From assembly GCA_013388905.1 (NCBI GenBank), contig JACAEI010000045.1:1-32631 (forward strand): a DNA stretch of 32,631 nucleotides, read 5' to 3'. The position numbers and the translations under genes were made by a program. This stretch comes from Candidatus Bathyarchaeota archaeon. Its GTDB lineage: Archaea; Thermoproteota; Bathyarchaeia; Bathyarchaeales; Bathycorpusculaceae. Each line of letters starts with the position of its first letter. Within the stretch, counting starts at the first letter, position 1. The notes under the pieces are model-generated. The model was not told the DNA's origin. It saw only the letters and a list, made by a program, of their open reading frames with translations, and ran no database searches. Shown here piece by piece: positions 1 through 7,265 of this stretch.

Positions 1-18
1 AGTAGGAGAGAAAAGGTT

Positions 19-312
19 TTAGTAAGGTACGGGCATACGGTTTCTTGCTTCTTCTACAATGGGCAGGACTTGTTTTAGTTCTCTGAAGTATTTGAGGACT
101 GTTATACCTCGTTGTGTTATGGCGTATACTACTCGGCGTTTACCAACTGTGCGTTCTTCAACTAGGTTTTGCTTTATGAGAAAGTCTAAATATTCTTTTA
201 ATACGCTGCAGTTGACATTGGCTTTATACATGATGTGTGTAAGCTTTAATGGACCACGGTGGGCTAATACTTTGAGTATGTCTATATACATTTCTAGTTT
301 GGAACGTCTCAT
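19..312 (-). CDS. Small winged-helix transcriptional regulator (archaeal HTH_45-like)
   Basis: This 97-residue protein looks like a stand-alone archaeal winged-helix DNA-binding protein. The N-terminal part (about residues 5-50) has the pattern of three helices, with a recognition helix near CSVLKEYLDFLIKQNLVEE. It is followed by a wing (RRVVYAITQRG) and a C-terminal amphipathic helix suited to dimerisation (VLKYFRELKQVL). The ATG start is preceded by a GAGGT-type SD about 10 nt upstream and by a clear TATA box. It lies downstream of, and on the same strand as, the 60-aa gene, but its own promoter suggests separate transcription. The target genes are unknown. The fold is well supported by pattern, the role is inferred. 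Confidence 0.82.
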   Translation of the reverse strand: MRRSKLEMYIDILKVLAHRGPLKLTHIMYKANVNCSVLKEYLDFLIKQNLVEERTVGKRRVVYAITQRGITVLKYFRELKQVLPIVEEARNRMPVPY

Positions 313-344
313 TTATCCAAACCTCTTGCGGTTATTCTTAACAT

Positions 345-356
345 CTTTATATAAAG
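345..356 (-). promoter_or_regulatory. TATA-box promoter of the winged-helix gene
   Basis: CTTTATATAAAG is a perfect 12-bp palindrome and a strong archaeal TATA box. It sits about 35-45 nt upstream of the ATG at 312, which would place the transcript start near 322-328 with a short leader carrying the SD. Confidence 0.6.
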
Positions 357-399
357 CTTTTATGGATTCAAACTATGGCTTTTTCTTCTTTAGTCTGGG

Positions 400-582
400 T
401 TAGTAGCTTCTCTTCTTTTGGACACGGTTTAACACTTTTATTCTATTTTGGAAGGCTGTGACAAGGTCATCTAGTAATATTTTTTGTAATTCTGTCGAAA
501 AAGGCTTGATGCTTTGCTTAAGGGCTTTTGCCAGTTTACTTTCCAACTCTTTACGTTGTTTTATGGTGAGTTTTTGTGTCAA
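400..582 (-). CDS. Conserved-looking 60-aa charged protein, unknown function
   Basis: The 60-residue product is rich in Lys, Gln and Leu and predicted mostly alpha-helical, without Cys, signal peptide or membrane segment. The start is TTG at 582, chosen because GGAGG lies 7 nt upstream (589-593) and a TATA box lies near 622-629. The strong SD and promoter are the main reasons to believe it. I do not recognise a family; a helical nucleic-acid-binding or regulatory peptide is possible but not shown. It sits between the winged-helix regulator and the M24 gene, all on the minus strand. Confidence 0.6.
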   Translation of the reverse strand: MTQKLTIKQRKELESKLAKALKQSIKPFSTELQKILLDDLVTAFQNRIKVLNRVQKKRSY

Positions 583-618
583 CGTGTTTCCTCCATATCA
601 GCGCTGAAGAATAGGCTC

Positions 619-632
619 TGAGTATATAACTA
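619..632 (-). promoter_or_regulatory. TATA-box promoter of the 60-aa gene
   Basis: On the minus strand the sequence reads TTATATAC, about 40 nt before the TTG start at 582 and about 30 nt before the GGAGG SD. The rest of the 583-826 gap shows no supported gene. Confidence 0.45.
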
Positions 633-826
633 ACTTATGAACTGCAAATATGAATCCAGAATCCATATCTAAAGCCTATTGCTTGTTTTGACGGTCTTAT
701 GTGGATGTTCTGGGTCTTCTGATGTGCTTAACATCTAACATATGATTGACTCACTCATAATTCTCAAAAAGAAGAGCTTTATCCAGTTATAAGAGAAAAG
801 CGACTGTCAATAAGAAGTATGTGGAA

Positions 827-2023
827 TCAAACTATGGTTAATGCTTCTAAGTCTCTTGGGTAATATGTCAGTATTTCTGAGCCATCTTCAGTTATTAGCA
901 CCGTGTCCGAATGGCGGAAACCTGCAAACCTAAATTCGTATATGCCTGGTTCACAGCTTACCACCATTCCAGCCTTTAATGGTTGCTCGTTGCCTACGTC
1001 TAAGAATGGTGGCTCATGCCCTTCCAAACCTAATCCGTGTCCAGTGTGATGCAGCACCAGATGCGCTAAACCAGCTTTCTTGAACACATCAAACGTTGCC
1101 CTATCAACGTCGCTACATTTTGCCCCTGCCTTAAAAGTCTTGAAGGCAGCTTCTTGGGCTTTAACCATGACGTTGAAATAGCGTTTCTGCTTAGCTGTAG
1201 GCTTACCAAAGATTATCGTTCTCTCAAGTTCGCAATAATAGCCGCCAACATCTGCAGTGGCTCCAGTTCCAACCACATCACCTTTCCTAATCATACACTT
1301 TGTCGCCAGAGCATGAGGAATGGCACTCATTTCACCTATCTGACCTCTAAAGCCAGCGCTTATTGGAGTGCTTCTACGTAACGGCTCATAGTCTGATCCA
1401 AGTGTCTTTTTCATAATCGAGGAAGCTTCAAGCGAAGCTTTTAATGCGACTTCTACGTCCCATAAACCTTCAGCGATATATTCGTGCAAAAGAGTATGAG
1501 CCAGATTTGCCCATTTTGCACTTTCCCTAATAAGTGCTATCTCCGCTTTAGATTTAACTAAGCGCATTGAAGGCACTAAATCCTTCATGTCCGTAAACTT
1601 TACTTCTCTCAACTTCTTTGTGATTGGTGGACCTTTATAACCCCACATTGCAGACACCCCAGACTTATTATCAATGCCGATTCGTTTCTTCGCCAAACCC
1701 ATGTCCTTCAAAAATTCAGCAAAACAATCAATCGGATGTTTCTCGCCTGGGTAATCCAAATAAGTTTTAATATTCTCGATAATTCTTGTTTTCAACGGAA
1801 TATGGTCTTTTTCTAGCAATGGACCCATAAAAGTTACTTTGCCATCCAAGGGTATGATTAACGCTAACGGTCTCTCCGTTGCAATGAATGAATAACCAGT
1901 TAGGTAAAACATACTCGTAGTATTCGTTAAGTAAAGCGCATCCAACCGCCGCCTTGACAAAACTTTCCTGACACGTTCAATGCGACTTTCATATTCACTT
2001 TCACTTATCAAAAACTTTGCCAT
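827..2023 (-). CDS. M24-family (creatinase/prolidase fold) protein with altered metal ligands
   Basis: The two-domain architecture is that of Xaa-Pro dipeptidases and creatinase: an N-terminal creatinase-like domain (about residues 1-145) and a C-terminal pita-bread domain. Visible motifs are the HxxGHGLGLEGHEPP block, SCEPGIYE and LITEDGSEILT. The five metal ligands of active prolidases (D, D, H, E, E) are not all kept. The GHG histidine (about 329) and the EPG glutamate (about 358) remain. The first Asp is replaced in GTGATADVGGYY, the second is Glu in CELERT, and the last Glu (usually R-x-E-D) is Ser in RHSD. The YxxxLERT pattern recalls creatinase. I start at ATG 2023 because GGGGTG lies just upstream; a TTG at 2038 would add five residues. 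It may be a metal-independent amidinohydrolase or lyase rather than a peptidase. Confidence 0.85.
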   Translation of the reverse strand: MAKFLISESEYESRIERVRKVLSRRRLDALYLTNTTSMFYLTGYSFIATERPLALIIPLDGKVTFMGPLLEKDHIPLKTRIIENIKTYLDYPGEKHPIDCFAEFLKDMGLAKKRIGIDNKSGVSAMWGYKGPPITKKLREVKFTDMKDLVPSMRLVKSKAEIALIRESAKWANLAHTLLHEYIAEGLWDVEVALKASLEASSIMKKTLGSDYEPLRRSTPISAGFRGQIGEMSAIPHALATKCMIRKGDVVGTGATADVGGYYCELERTIIFGKPTAKQKRYFNVMVKAQEAAFKTFKAGAKCSDVDRATFDVFKKAGLAHLVLHHTGHGLGLEGHEPPFLDVGNEQPLKAGMVVSCEPGIYEFRFAGFRHSDTVLITEDGSEILTYYPRDLEALTIV

Positions 2024-2280
2024 GAAACACCCCAACAACAGTAAAAGATTATATCATAAATTGCATAAATGCTTTTCACAATCAAAACAGAAAACACGCA
2101 TGAATACAACTCCTTTAATTGAAGAACACTTTTATTTTCGGTTCTCATTACTTATTTCTTGCCGGATGATGAGAAGGCATTAGATTGATGCGCAAGATGA
2201 AATCTCAGAGTTACTCAGACGGCGCTAACAAGTTTTTGATTTCACATGAACTAGAAAGTTAACAGCATTCATCAAACGCA

Positions 2281-2292
2281 ATCTTTATACTT
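2281..2292 (+). promoter_or_regulatory. TATA-box promoter of the secreted protein gene
   Basis: ATCTTTATACTT lies about 30-40 nt before the inferred TTG start at 2322, the normal position for an archaeal TATA box with a short leader. The 2039-2280 stretch otherwise holds only the divergent M24 promoter region. Confidence 0.45.
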
Positions 2293-2321
2293 GTCCACAA
2301 ACGAAGGTTATAGGATGAACT

Positions 2322-3489
2322 TTGAAATCGAAAAAAGCCATACGGATAATCTTAGTTGTTCTAATGGCTTATTTCTTCATGCAATCACTCGTAATGGCTG
2401 AATTTGTTAAACCATCAACAATACCTCAGGGAGGTTTCTTATTATGTCTATATAGACTTTGAAACTAGCAGCGCTTTCACTTTAGGCATTGAGCATTCTG
2501 ATGCTGGAAACCCAAACGGAGCTAGAAACTGGAACGCCATAACTAAAACTCTGTCAAATACTCCCTATACAAGTCCATGGGACGAAGGTGGCTATTTTCA
2601 AAGCAATTATCCAAATGCGTATAATTACAAGCCCGTTACAACCCCCGTTCATGGTGGTACGCGTTCAGCACTACTTGAACTCGTTAATCCGACAGACCAA
2701 AATACAAACCGTTTGCAACTGTTACACTTTTGGGACGCCTACACTGAAGACATATGGATAGAATCTTGGTTTTATCTACCAGTAGGATTCAACATAGGCC
2801 CAGGTGACATTGTTACCCTACAGAAAACAATTAGCGAAAGATGCTGGAAATCTGATGGCACGTATTATCAGTTTAACGGTCCTGGTGTAGCCATCATGAT
2901 TGATGGAAGAAAAGATAGACCAAGCTATAATATGCCAATATTTGTAGTTCAACGCGGACAAGCCGGAGGAGCAGAAGTCCCAGATGGCTATCAAGGACTG
3001 CCAGACGTATTCGTTAGCGACGCAAAACAGACAGCATGGCCGTGGCAATGGGTCAATGGCAAAGCGGAGTGGGTTCCAGTTTTTGGACAATGGTTCATGA
3101 TACGACAGCACGTATATAGAAACGTAGGTGATTTTCTCTTCAGAAACAGTCAAGCTTATAACAACGGCATTTACGAAATCTGGATGGCCTTCCCACCCAA
3201 CTACGCCGTCGAGAAAGTTTACCCAGTAAGAACAGCGGGCAACAGCGATCACTACATACCCGACAAAATGAGAACCGTAGGAATCTATCCAGACATGCTT
3301 CGCCAAACTGGCTGGTACAATGTTGGCGGCAACTACGCGTACATTGCATCAGGATGCGCATTATATGCAACAGCCGATGGAGTAAACAGAAGACTGTACC
3401 TTGACGATGTGATTCTCGCAGCTGGCAAAGTGTACACATATTCGGCAACTTCGACATCGGGTGGACGTGGGCGCATTTTCCTCTGGTAA
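2322..3489 (+). CDS. Secreted beta-sandwich-like protein, broken by an apparent frameshift
   Basis: The body (open in one frame from about 2395 to the stop at 3487) reads like an extracellular jelly-roll/LamG or polysaccharide-lyase-like domain. It has many aromatic and Gly residues, the segment DIWIESWFYLPVGFNIGPGD, and a final RRLYLDDVILA strand. The first 2404-frame residues are not a signal peptide. In another frame, however, a TTG at 2322 starts a clear signal peptide: KSKK, then a hydrophobic run IRIILVVLMAYFFMQSLVMA, a likely cleavage site, and a short linker (EFVKPSTIPQGG). That frame stops at 2460-2462. The two frames overlap at 2395-2462, so a one-base indel there, real or from sequencing, would join them. 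The substrate is unknown. Confidence 0.65.
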
Positions 3490-3621
3490 CGCAGACAGCC
3501 TCTAAATTAATTGGCAATAATCTTTGGGAAACTTTCTAAACCGCAGTCTTGGTTAACTGAACACTAAATTGTGATTATACTTTTAAGTGCCCCGTTTATA
3601 GAGTGTATTTTGGAGATGCTT

Positions 3622-4080
3622 GTGTCCAAAAACCCGCAAGAATTCGATTCCGCTGTTTTGGAATCTGAGTTGAAGGGCAAAACGCTTCTTATCTACTGGT
3701 ATCTGCTACAGCAACCGTCGCATAGCGTAGGCATTAGAGAAGTTCAACGTGCCTTAGGCTTGTCGAGTCCCAGCATAGCTGTGCATCATCTCGAAAAACT
3801 GCAGGATTTAGGCTTAATTACGAAAAAGGGAACAGGCGAATACGTGCTAGAAGGCGAGGTGAAAGTTGGCATACTCAAATTCTTCATGCGCATGGGACGC
3901 TTCCTGGTGCCCCGCTACCTTTTCTATTCAGTCCTGTTCTCGACAATGTTGATTGCTTACCTAGCTTTCTGCATACTCGGACAATTCACTCCCAGCTTCT
4001 ACACGCTCATGTTTGGCGTAGTCGCCATGCTAATTTTTTGGATAGAAACTGTTAGGCTGTGGAGGGAAAGACCATTCTAG
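3622..4080 (+). CDS. HTH regulator with C-terminal membrane segments
   Basis: About 152 residues. A winged-helix domain occupies the N-terminal 90 residues (GIREVQRALGLSSPSIAVHHLEKLQDLGLI is the HTH core, ArsR/MarR-like). Two hydrophobic spans follow (YLFYSVLFSTMLIAYLAFCIL and FYTLMFGVVAMLIFWI), so the regulator is probably membrane-tethered and could sense an envelope signal. I choose GTG 3622 because GGAG lies 6 nt upstream and a TATA-like TTTTAA sits about 35 nt upstream; the longer frame from 3571 has no SD. The next small membrane protein gene follows on the same strand 73 nt downstream and may be co-transcribed. The target is unknown. Confidence 0.75.
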   Translation: MSKNPQEFDSAVLESELKGKTLLIYWYLLQQPSHSVGIREVQRALGLSSPSIAVHHLEKLQDLGLITKKGTGEYVLEGEVKVGILKFFMRMGRFLVPRYLFYSVLFSTMLIAYLAFCILGQFTPSFYTLMFGVVAMLIFWIETVRLWRERPF

Positions 4081-4153
4081 CGTTTAAACATGCTGTTCTA
4101 AAAAGTAGACATAAAAGCCTCAGCTATGCATATTTCTCTCGGAGGCGTTCCCA

Positions 4154-4453
4154 TTGCGTAAAGGCATAATTTACACCTTAGCCGCCGTAATTCTAGGGCT
4201 GTCACTAGTGCTGATTCCACTGATTACCATCAGAGCCGAAGGCGAACTCAACGGATTCTTCTTAGAAGCGGTTCCTGAGAGACTACAGACACTTGAAGGA
4301 AGAAGCTACAACACAAATGTAAGTTCATGGCCTACTGAAGTAAAATTTCTTGCCACAATCTTCGTGTTAGCCTTAATCGAATATCTGTTGTTTAGGCGTA
4401 GGTCGCCTTACCGTTACAAGGCGCGGATTTTGCAATATCCCTACAATACTTAG
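4154..4453 (+). CDS. Small two-span membrane protein, unknown function
   Basis: The 99-residue product has an N-terminal hydrophobic segment (IIYTLAAVILGLSLVLIPLI), an exposed loop of about 40 residues, a second span (FLATIFVLALIEYLLF) and a basic cytoplasmic tail (RRRSPYRYK). The start is TTG with GGAGG 9 nt upstream. It follows the membrane-tethered HTH gene and could be its partner, for example presenting the loop outside the cell. It ends 18 nt before the convergent propeller gene. No family recognised. Confidence 0.6.
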   Translation: MRKGIIYTLAAVILGLSLVLIPLITIRAEGELNGFFLEAVPERLQTLEGRSYNTNVSSWPTEVKFLATIFVLALIEYLLFRRRSPYRYKARILQYPYNT

Positions 4454-4471
4454 TATCGCTGCATACGTTTT

Positions 4472-6043
4472 CTAGCACGTTGTGGTGTCTTCTGGGACAT
4501 GGTACAGCAATGTCCATATGCGTAATTGGTAATTTGTTTGAACCAAAACAAGATTTATAATTACATCGCCATTAGGTGTTGCATATTCTATAACTGTGTT
4601 TGGGTCACCAAAGATTGTCATGTTTGTCGGGGTTAACGCTAGCCTAATTCTGTGACTCCATGCTGTTGTTCTCTTCATTAGCCAAATGCTGCCGTCACCA
4701 GTTAGCCAGTTGCAATAAATAGCTGATGTTAACCTATCATATCCGATAACAGGGTAAGTGTAATAATCTGCTTTTTGACTGACCAACTCATCTTTTATCT
4801 CGAAAGCATCAGATGTATTATTTCTCCAGCTGTACCGTATTTTTTCGTCATTTGCACGGTAAACTATATGAATATCGCCGCTTATGGATACTCCGCTAAA
4901 TTGTCTTCCAGAAGCATAAGCACTTGTGCTTAAGGGATAGCTTGTTACAGTTTCTACGCTTCCCAGCGCGTGATTAGTTATTTTTTTCCCGTATATTAGC
5001 GACCCTGTGGTTTGTGTGGTTATCACGTAACAGCTTGTATCATTTATTCCGTAAATATATCCTTCGTTGTATGGTGTGGCTACTTCACTGAAGGCAGATT
5101 TTGGGTAGCCGGCATAGGTTATCCATGTTCCATTTGTGCTTTGAGTAAAAGTAACATACATTTGCCTTGTGTCGTTAGACCAGATACAGAAAAAGTACGC
5201 CCAAACATAGCCAGAAGGGCTTTGCCGAAGTCCATTAACTGCTTGCTGCTGAACATTAGTTCCAGAATGTAGTATTGATTCTGGAACCCATGAAATACTT
5301 CCATCTGCGTACAATCTACCTCTTCTAAACCTTATTGGAGCGTTTGCTGATTCGCTGCATCTCATGTAATACACGTAGCTGATGCCATCAATTGTTCCAG
5401 TGTTAACATAAAATTTTCCTCTTCCCCCTCCCACAGGATCAGGATCTCCGACCACAAATGCACCTTTATTCCATGTGCAGCCGTCGCTAGAATAGTTGTA
5501 GAATATGGCTGATGATGTGTTTGCCCAAAAGATCCAATAAAGATTTGTAATGTTGTCGTAAAACTCTGTTCTGCCTAAAGAATGCTTGATGTAGTTTATG
5601 GCTGAATTTTCCACTAGGCGCATGTATTCAGCTTTGTAGTTGCTCCATACGATAGGTATCTCTCTGTAAACATAACTCCAAAGGTTTAACGTGTTTTTGG
5701 CATAAAATTTTGTTGCAAGAACTTTTGTGGAATCGTTACCAACTGTAACGGTTATGTTACTCCATGCAGTTTCCCCTCCGTGAAAGCTTCCAGTAATGTT
5801 AAAAGGAAGCCAAGATCCGCTAGCGTTATGGTTAAATGCATAAGAAGCTAATCCGCTTGGGTCAGTCCATTCTTGGCTCACAATATTGTCTTGACAAGCA
5901 ATTACAAATCTTGGGCCACTATCAAGCTGAACAGGCGAATTTGCGGGACCACGGTTGGTCACCATCCCACTCAAAATAAAACTGATGATTAACAAGCCAA
6001 GACAGATTAATGCCGCAATTCCAAAAGCGATTTTCTTATTCAT
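4472..6043 (-). CDS. Membrane-anchored secreted protein, sialidase-like beta-propeller pattern
   Basis: About 523 residues. An N-terminal signal anchor (IAFGIAALICLGLLIISFILSGMV) is followed by a long extracellular domain with many N-x-S/T sites. Recurrent strand blocks such as SGYVWAYFFCIWSNDT, GDIHIVYRANDEKIRYSWRN and TSAIYCNWLTGDGSIWLMKR have the periodic character of a six-bladed BNR/sialidase-type propeller. I see no clear sialidase catalytic triad, so the enzyme activity is unknown and it may be a binding or surface protein. I start at ATG 6043 because GGTGA sits 6 nt upstream; an ATG at 6049 overlaps that SD. The gene has the divergent zinc-ribbon gene as upstream neighbour, with operator-like repeats between them. 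Confidence 0.7.
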   Translation of the reverse strand: MNKKIAFGIAALICLGLLIISFILSGMVTNRGPANSPVQLDSGPRFVIACQDNIVSQEWTDPSGLASYAFNHNASGSWLPFNITGSFHGGETAWSNITVTVGNDSTKVLATKFYAKNTLNLWSYVYREIPIVWSNYKAEYMRLVENSAINYIKHSLGRTEFYDNITNLYWIFWANTSSAIFYNYSSDGCTWNKGAFVVGDPDPVGGGRGKFYVNTGTIDGISYVYYMRCSESANAPIRFRRGRLYADGSISWVPESILHSGTNVQQQAVNGLRQSPSGYVWAYFFCIWSNDTRQMYVTFTQSTNGTWITYAGYPKSAFSEVATPYNEGYIYGINDTSCYVITTQTTGSLIYGKKITNHALGSVETVTSYPLSTSAYASGRQFSGVSISGDIHIVYRANDEKIRYSWRNNTSDAFEIKDELVSQKADYYTYPVIGYDRLTSAIYCNWLTGDGSIWLMKRTTAWSHRIRLALTPTNMTIFGDPNTVIEYATPNGDVIINLVLVQTNYQLRIWTLLYHVPEDTTTC

Positions 6044-6134
6044 CACCATTCACCCTGCTGCTAACCAAAGAAATAATCAACAGCGTTGCATTTTTACTCA
6101 TCGATGCAGTATTAGTAAGAGACAATATACATTC

Positions 6135-6152
6135 TGTTCTATTTTTAGAACA
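6135..6152. promoter_or_regulatory. Inverted repeat TGTTCTA-TTTT-TAGAACA, likely operator
   Basis: Perfect 7-bp arms with a 4-bp spacer lie in the divergent intergenic region 6044-6285. A further half-site TGTTCTA, embedded in TTTTGTTCTAAAAC, lies at 6178-6184. The arrangement suggests a dimeric regulator controlling the propeller gene, the zinc-ribbon gene, or both. Confidence 0.45.
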
Positions 6153-6285
6153 TTCAGATTCTGCAAAACTAACATTTTGTTCTAAAACATAGCATTAACT
6201 CCCTCAACTCCTTCTACTACTACATGTTTGAGATTCGAAAAGAGGAAACTTTGGACACCAATGTAAAAAGGGAGAGGACGCAAAA

Positions 6286-6459
6286 ATGCAAGAAACTCAA
6301 ATTTTGATAGAAACGCAACAAAAGCTTCAATATGCAAAAAAGATTAAAGTCTTGCAAGTATGCCTCCGCTGCGGCAGAAAATTCTCCTATAAAAGAACCC
6401 GTAAACGATGTCCATGTTGCCAAGGACTGCTCATAACAAAAACCACCGTTTTGCTGTAA
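6286..6459 (+). CDS. 57-aa zinc-ribbon protein
   Basis: A short gene encoding 57 residues with a compact zinc-binding site: CLRCGRKF, then a basic stretch (SYKRTRKR), then CPCC. The four Cys in CxxC...CxxC form a classical treble-clef or rubredoxin-knuckle zinc ribbon. The N-terminal 20 residues are a polar helix. The ATG has a GGAGAGG SD about 9 nt upstream. Such mini zinc fingers are common in archaea and often bind nucleic acids or act as transcription or translation accessory factors; the specific role here is unknown. It converges on trmI, ending 12 nt before the trmI stop codon. Confidence 0.75.
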   Translation: MQETQILIETQQKLQYAKKIKVLQVCLRCGRKFSYKRTRKRCPCCQGLLITKTTVLL

Positions 6460-6470
6460 ATTTCCTAATC

Positions 6471-7256
6471 TCATATTGCATTTCTTGTCATTTTCCGGGC
6501 AGTTGTTATATACCCAGTATGAGCAGTCATCAAGGTTTGTGGCCTAGTTTTTCCCCTCTCGACTTGCATCCCACGAATTAAGCATTCAACAGTCTCGATG
6601 TCTAGAAAACTGTTTTCTTTTAAGGCTTCTACTGTTTTAACAACTTGGTCTATTGTAGGGCTGAAGGAAACAAGCGTTCCACATGGCTTCAAAGCAGTAT
6701 AAGCGTGCGGTATAACAAGCCATGGCGTCGCTAAATCCAGTATAACTGCGTCAACATCAGCTTCGTCTATTCCGGCAGTTATATCCTTCGCTTTAAGCTC
6801 TACAAAATCAATCAAACCAGCCCGGATTAGGTTTTTTTCAGCAGTTTTTTGAAATTCCTCTCTAATCTCGTAACTGTAGACTTTGCCTTTTGGCTTAATA
6901 TAATGCGCTAAGGCTGTTGCAAGCGCTCCTGTGCCCGTTCCAGCTTCCACAATGCGGCTTCCAGGACCTATACCGCTGAACATGACGATTAAGGCTATGT
7001 CCTTCGGATAGGTTATCTGAGTTTTCCGCACAGACTTTATAATATAATCATGCAAAAGTGGCTTCAACACAAAGAATTCAAAGCCTAAACTGCTTACAAT
7101 GCTACAACCGTAGTCTTTCCCTATTAAGTTGTCGAATTTTATGAAACCTTTATGTGTATGAAAGCTTTTGCCAGCTTCAACTTTGACCAGATAGGTTTTC
7201 CGTTGGCTTAGGTAAAGGAGTACGTAGTCGCCTTCCACTATTTTCTGGTTTGACAA
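6471..7256 (-). CDS. trmI: tRNA (adenine-57/58-N1)-methyltransferase TrmI, archaeal type
   Basis: This 261-residue protein is a SAM-dependent methyltransferase that makes m1A at positions 57/58 in the T-loop of tRNA. Its N-terminal beta domain (about 1-75) is followed by RKTQITYPKDIALIV, the TrmI-specific lead-in, then motif I VEAGTGTGALATALA, the acidic strand end YSYEIREE, and the catalytic-face DAVILDLATPW. The C-terminal RPQTLMTAHTGYITTARK is characteristic of the family. The start is TTG, 9 nt after the stop of the dapA-fae gene, so the two are probably co-transcribed. The enzyme usually acts as a homotetramer. Confidence 0.93.
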   Translation of the reverse strand: MSNQKIVEGDYVLLYLSQRKTYLVKVEAGKSFHTHKGFIKFDNLIGKDYGCSIVSSLGFEFFVLKPLLHDYIIKSVRKTQITYPKDIALIVMFSGIGPGSRIVEAGTGTGALATALAHYIKPKGKVYSYEIREEFQKTAEKNLIRAGLIDFVELKAKDITAGIDEADVDAVILDLATPWLVIPHAYTALKPCGTLVSFSPTIDQVVKTVEALKENSFLDIETVECLIRGMQVERGKTRPQTLMTAHTGYITTARKMTRNAI

Positions 7257-7265
7257 GTGCTTTCA

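Noticed and set aside
59-403. 114-aa plus-strand frame opposite the winged-helix gene
   Set aside because: It is antisense to a good gene with promoter and SD, and its composition is not protein-like.
3440-3540. Alternative C-terminus of the secreted protein in another frame
   Set aside because: It gives about 30 further residues but no anchor or motif, so there is no reason to propose a second frameshift.
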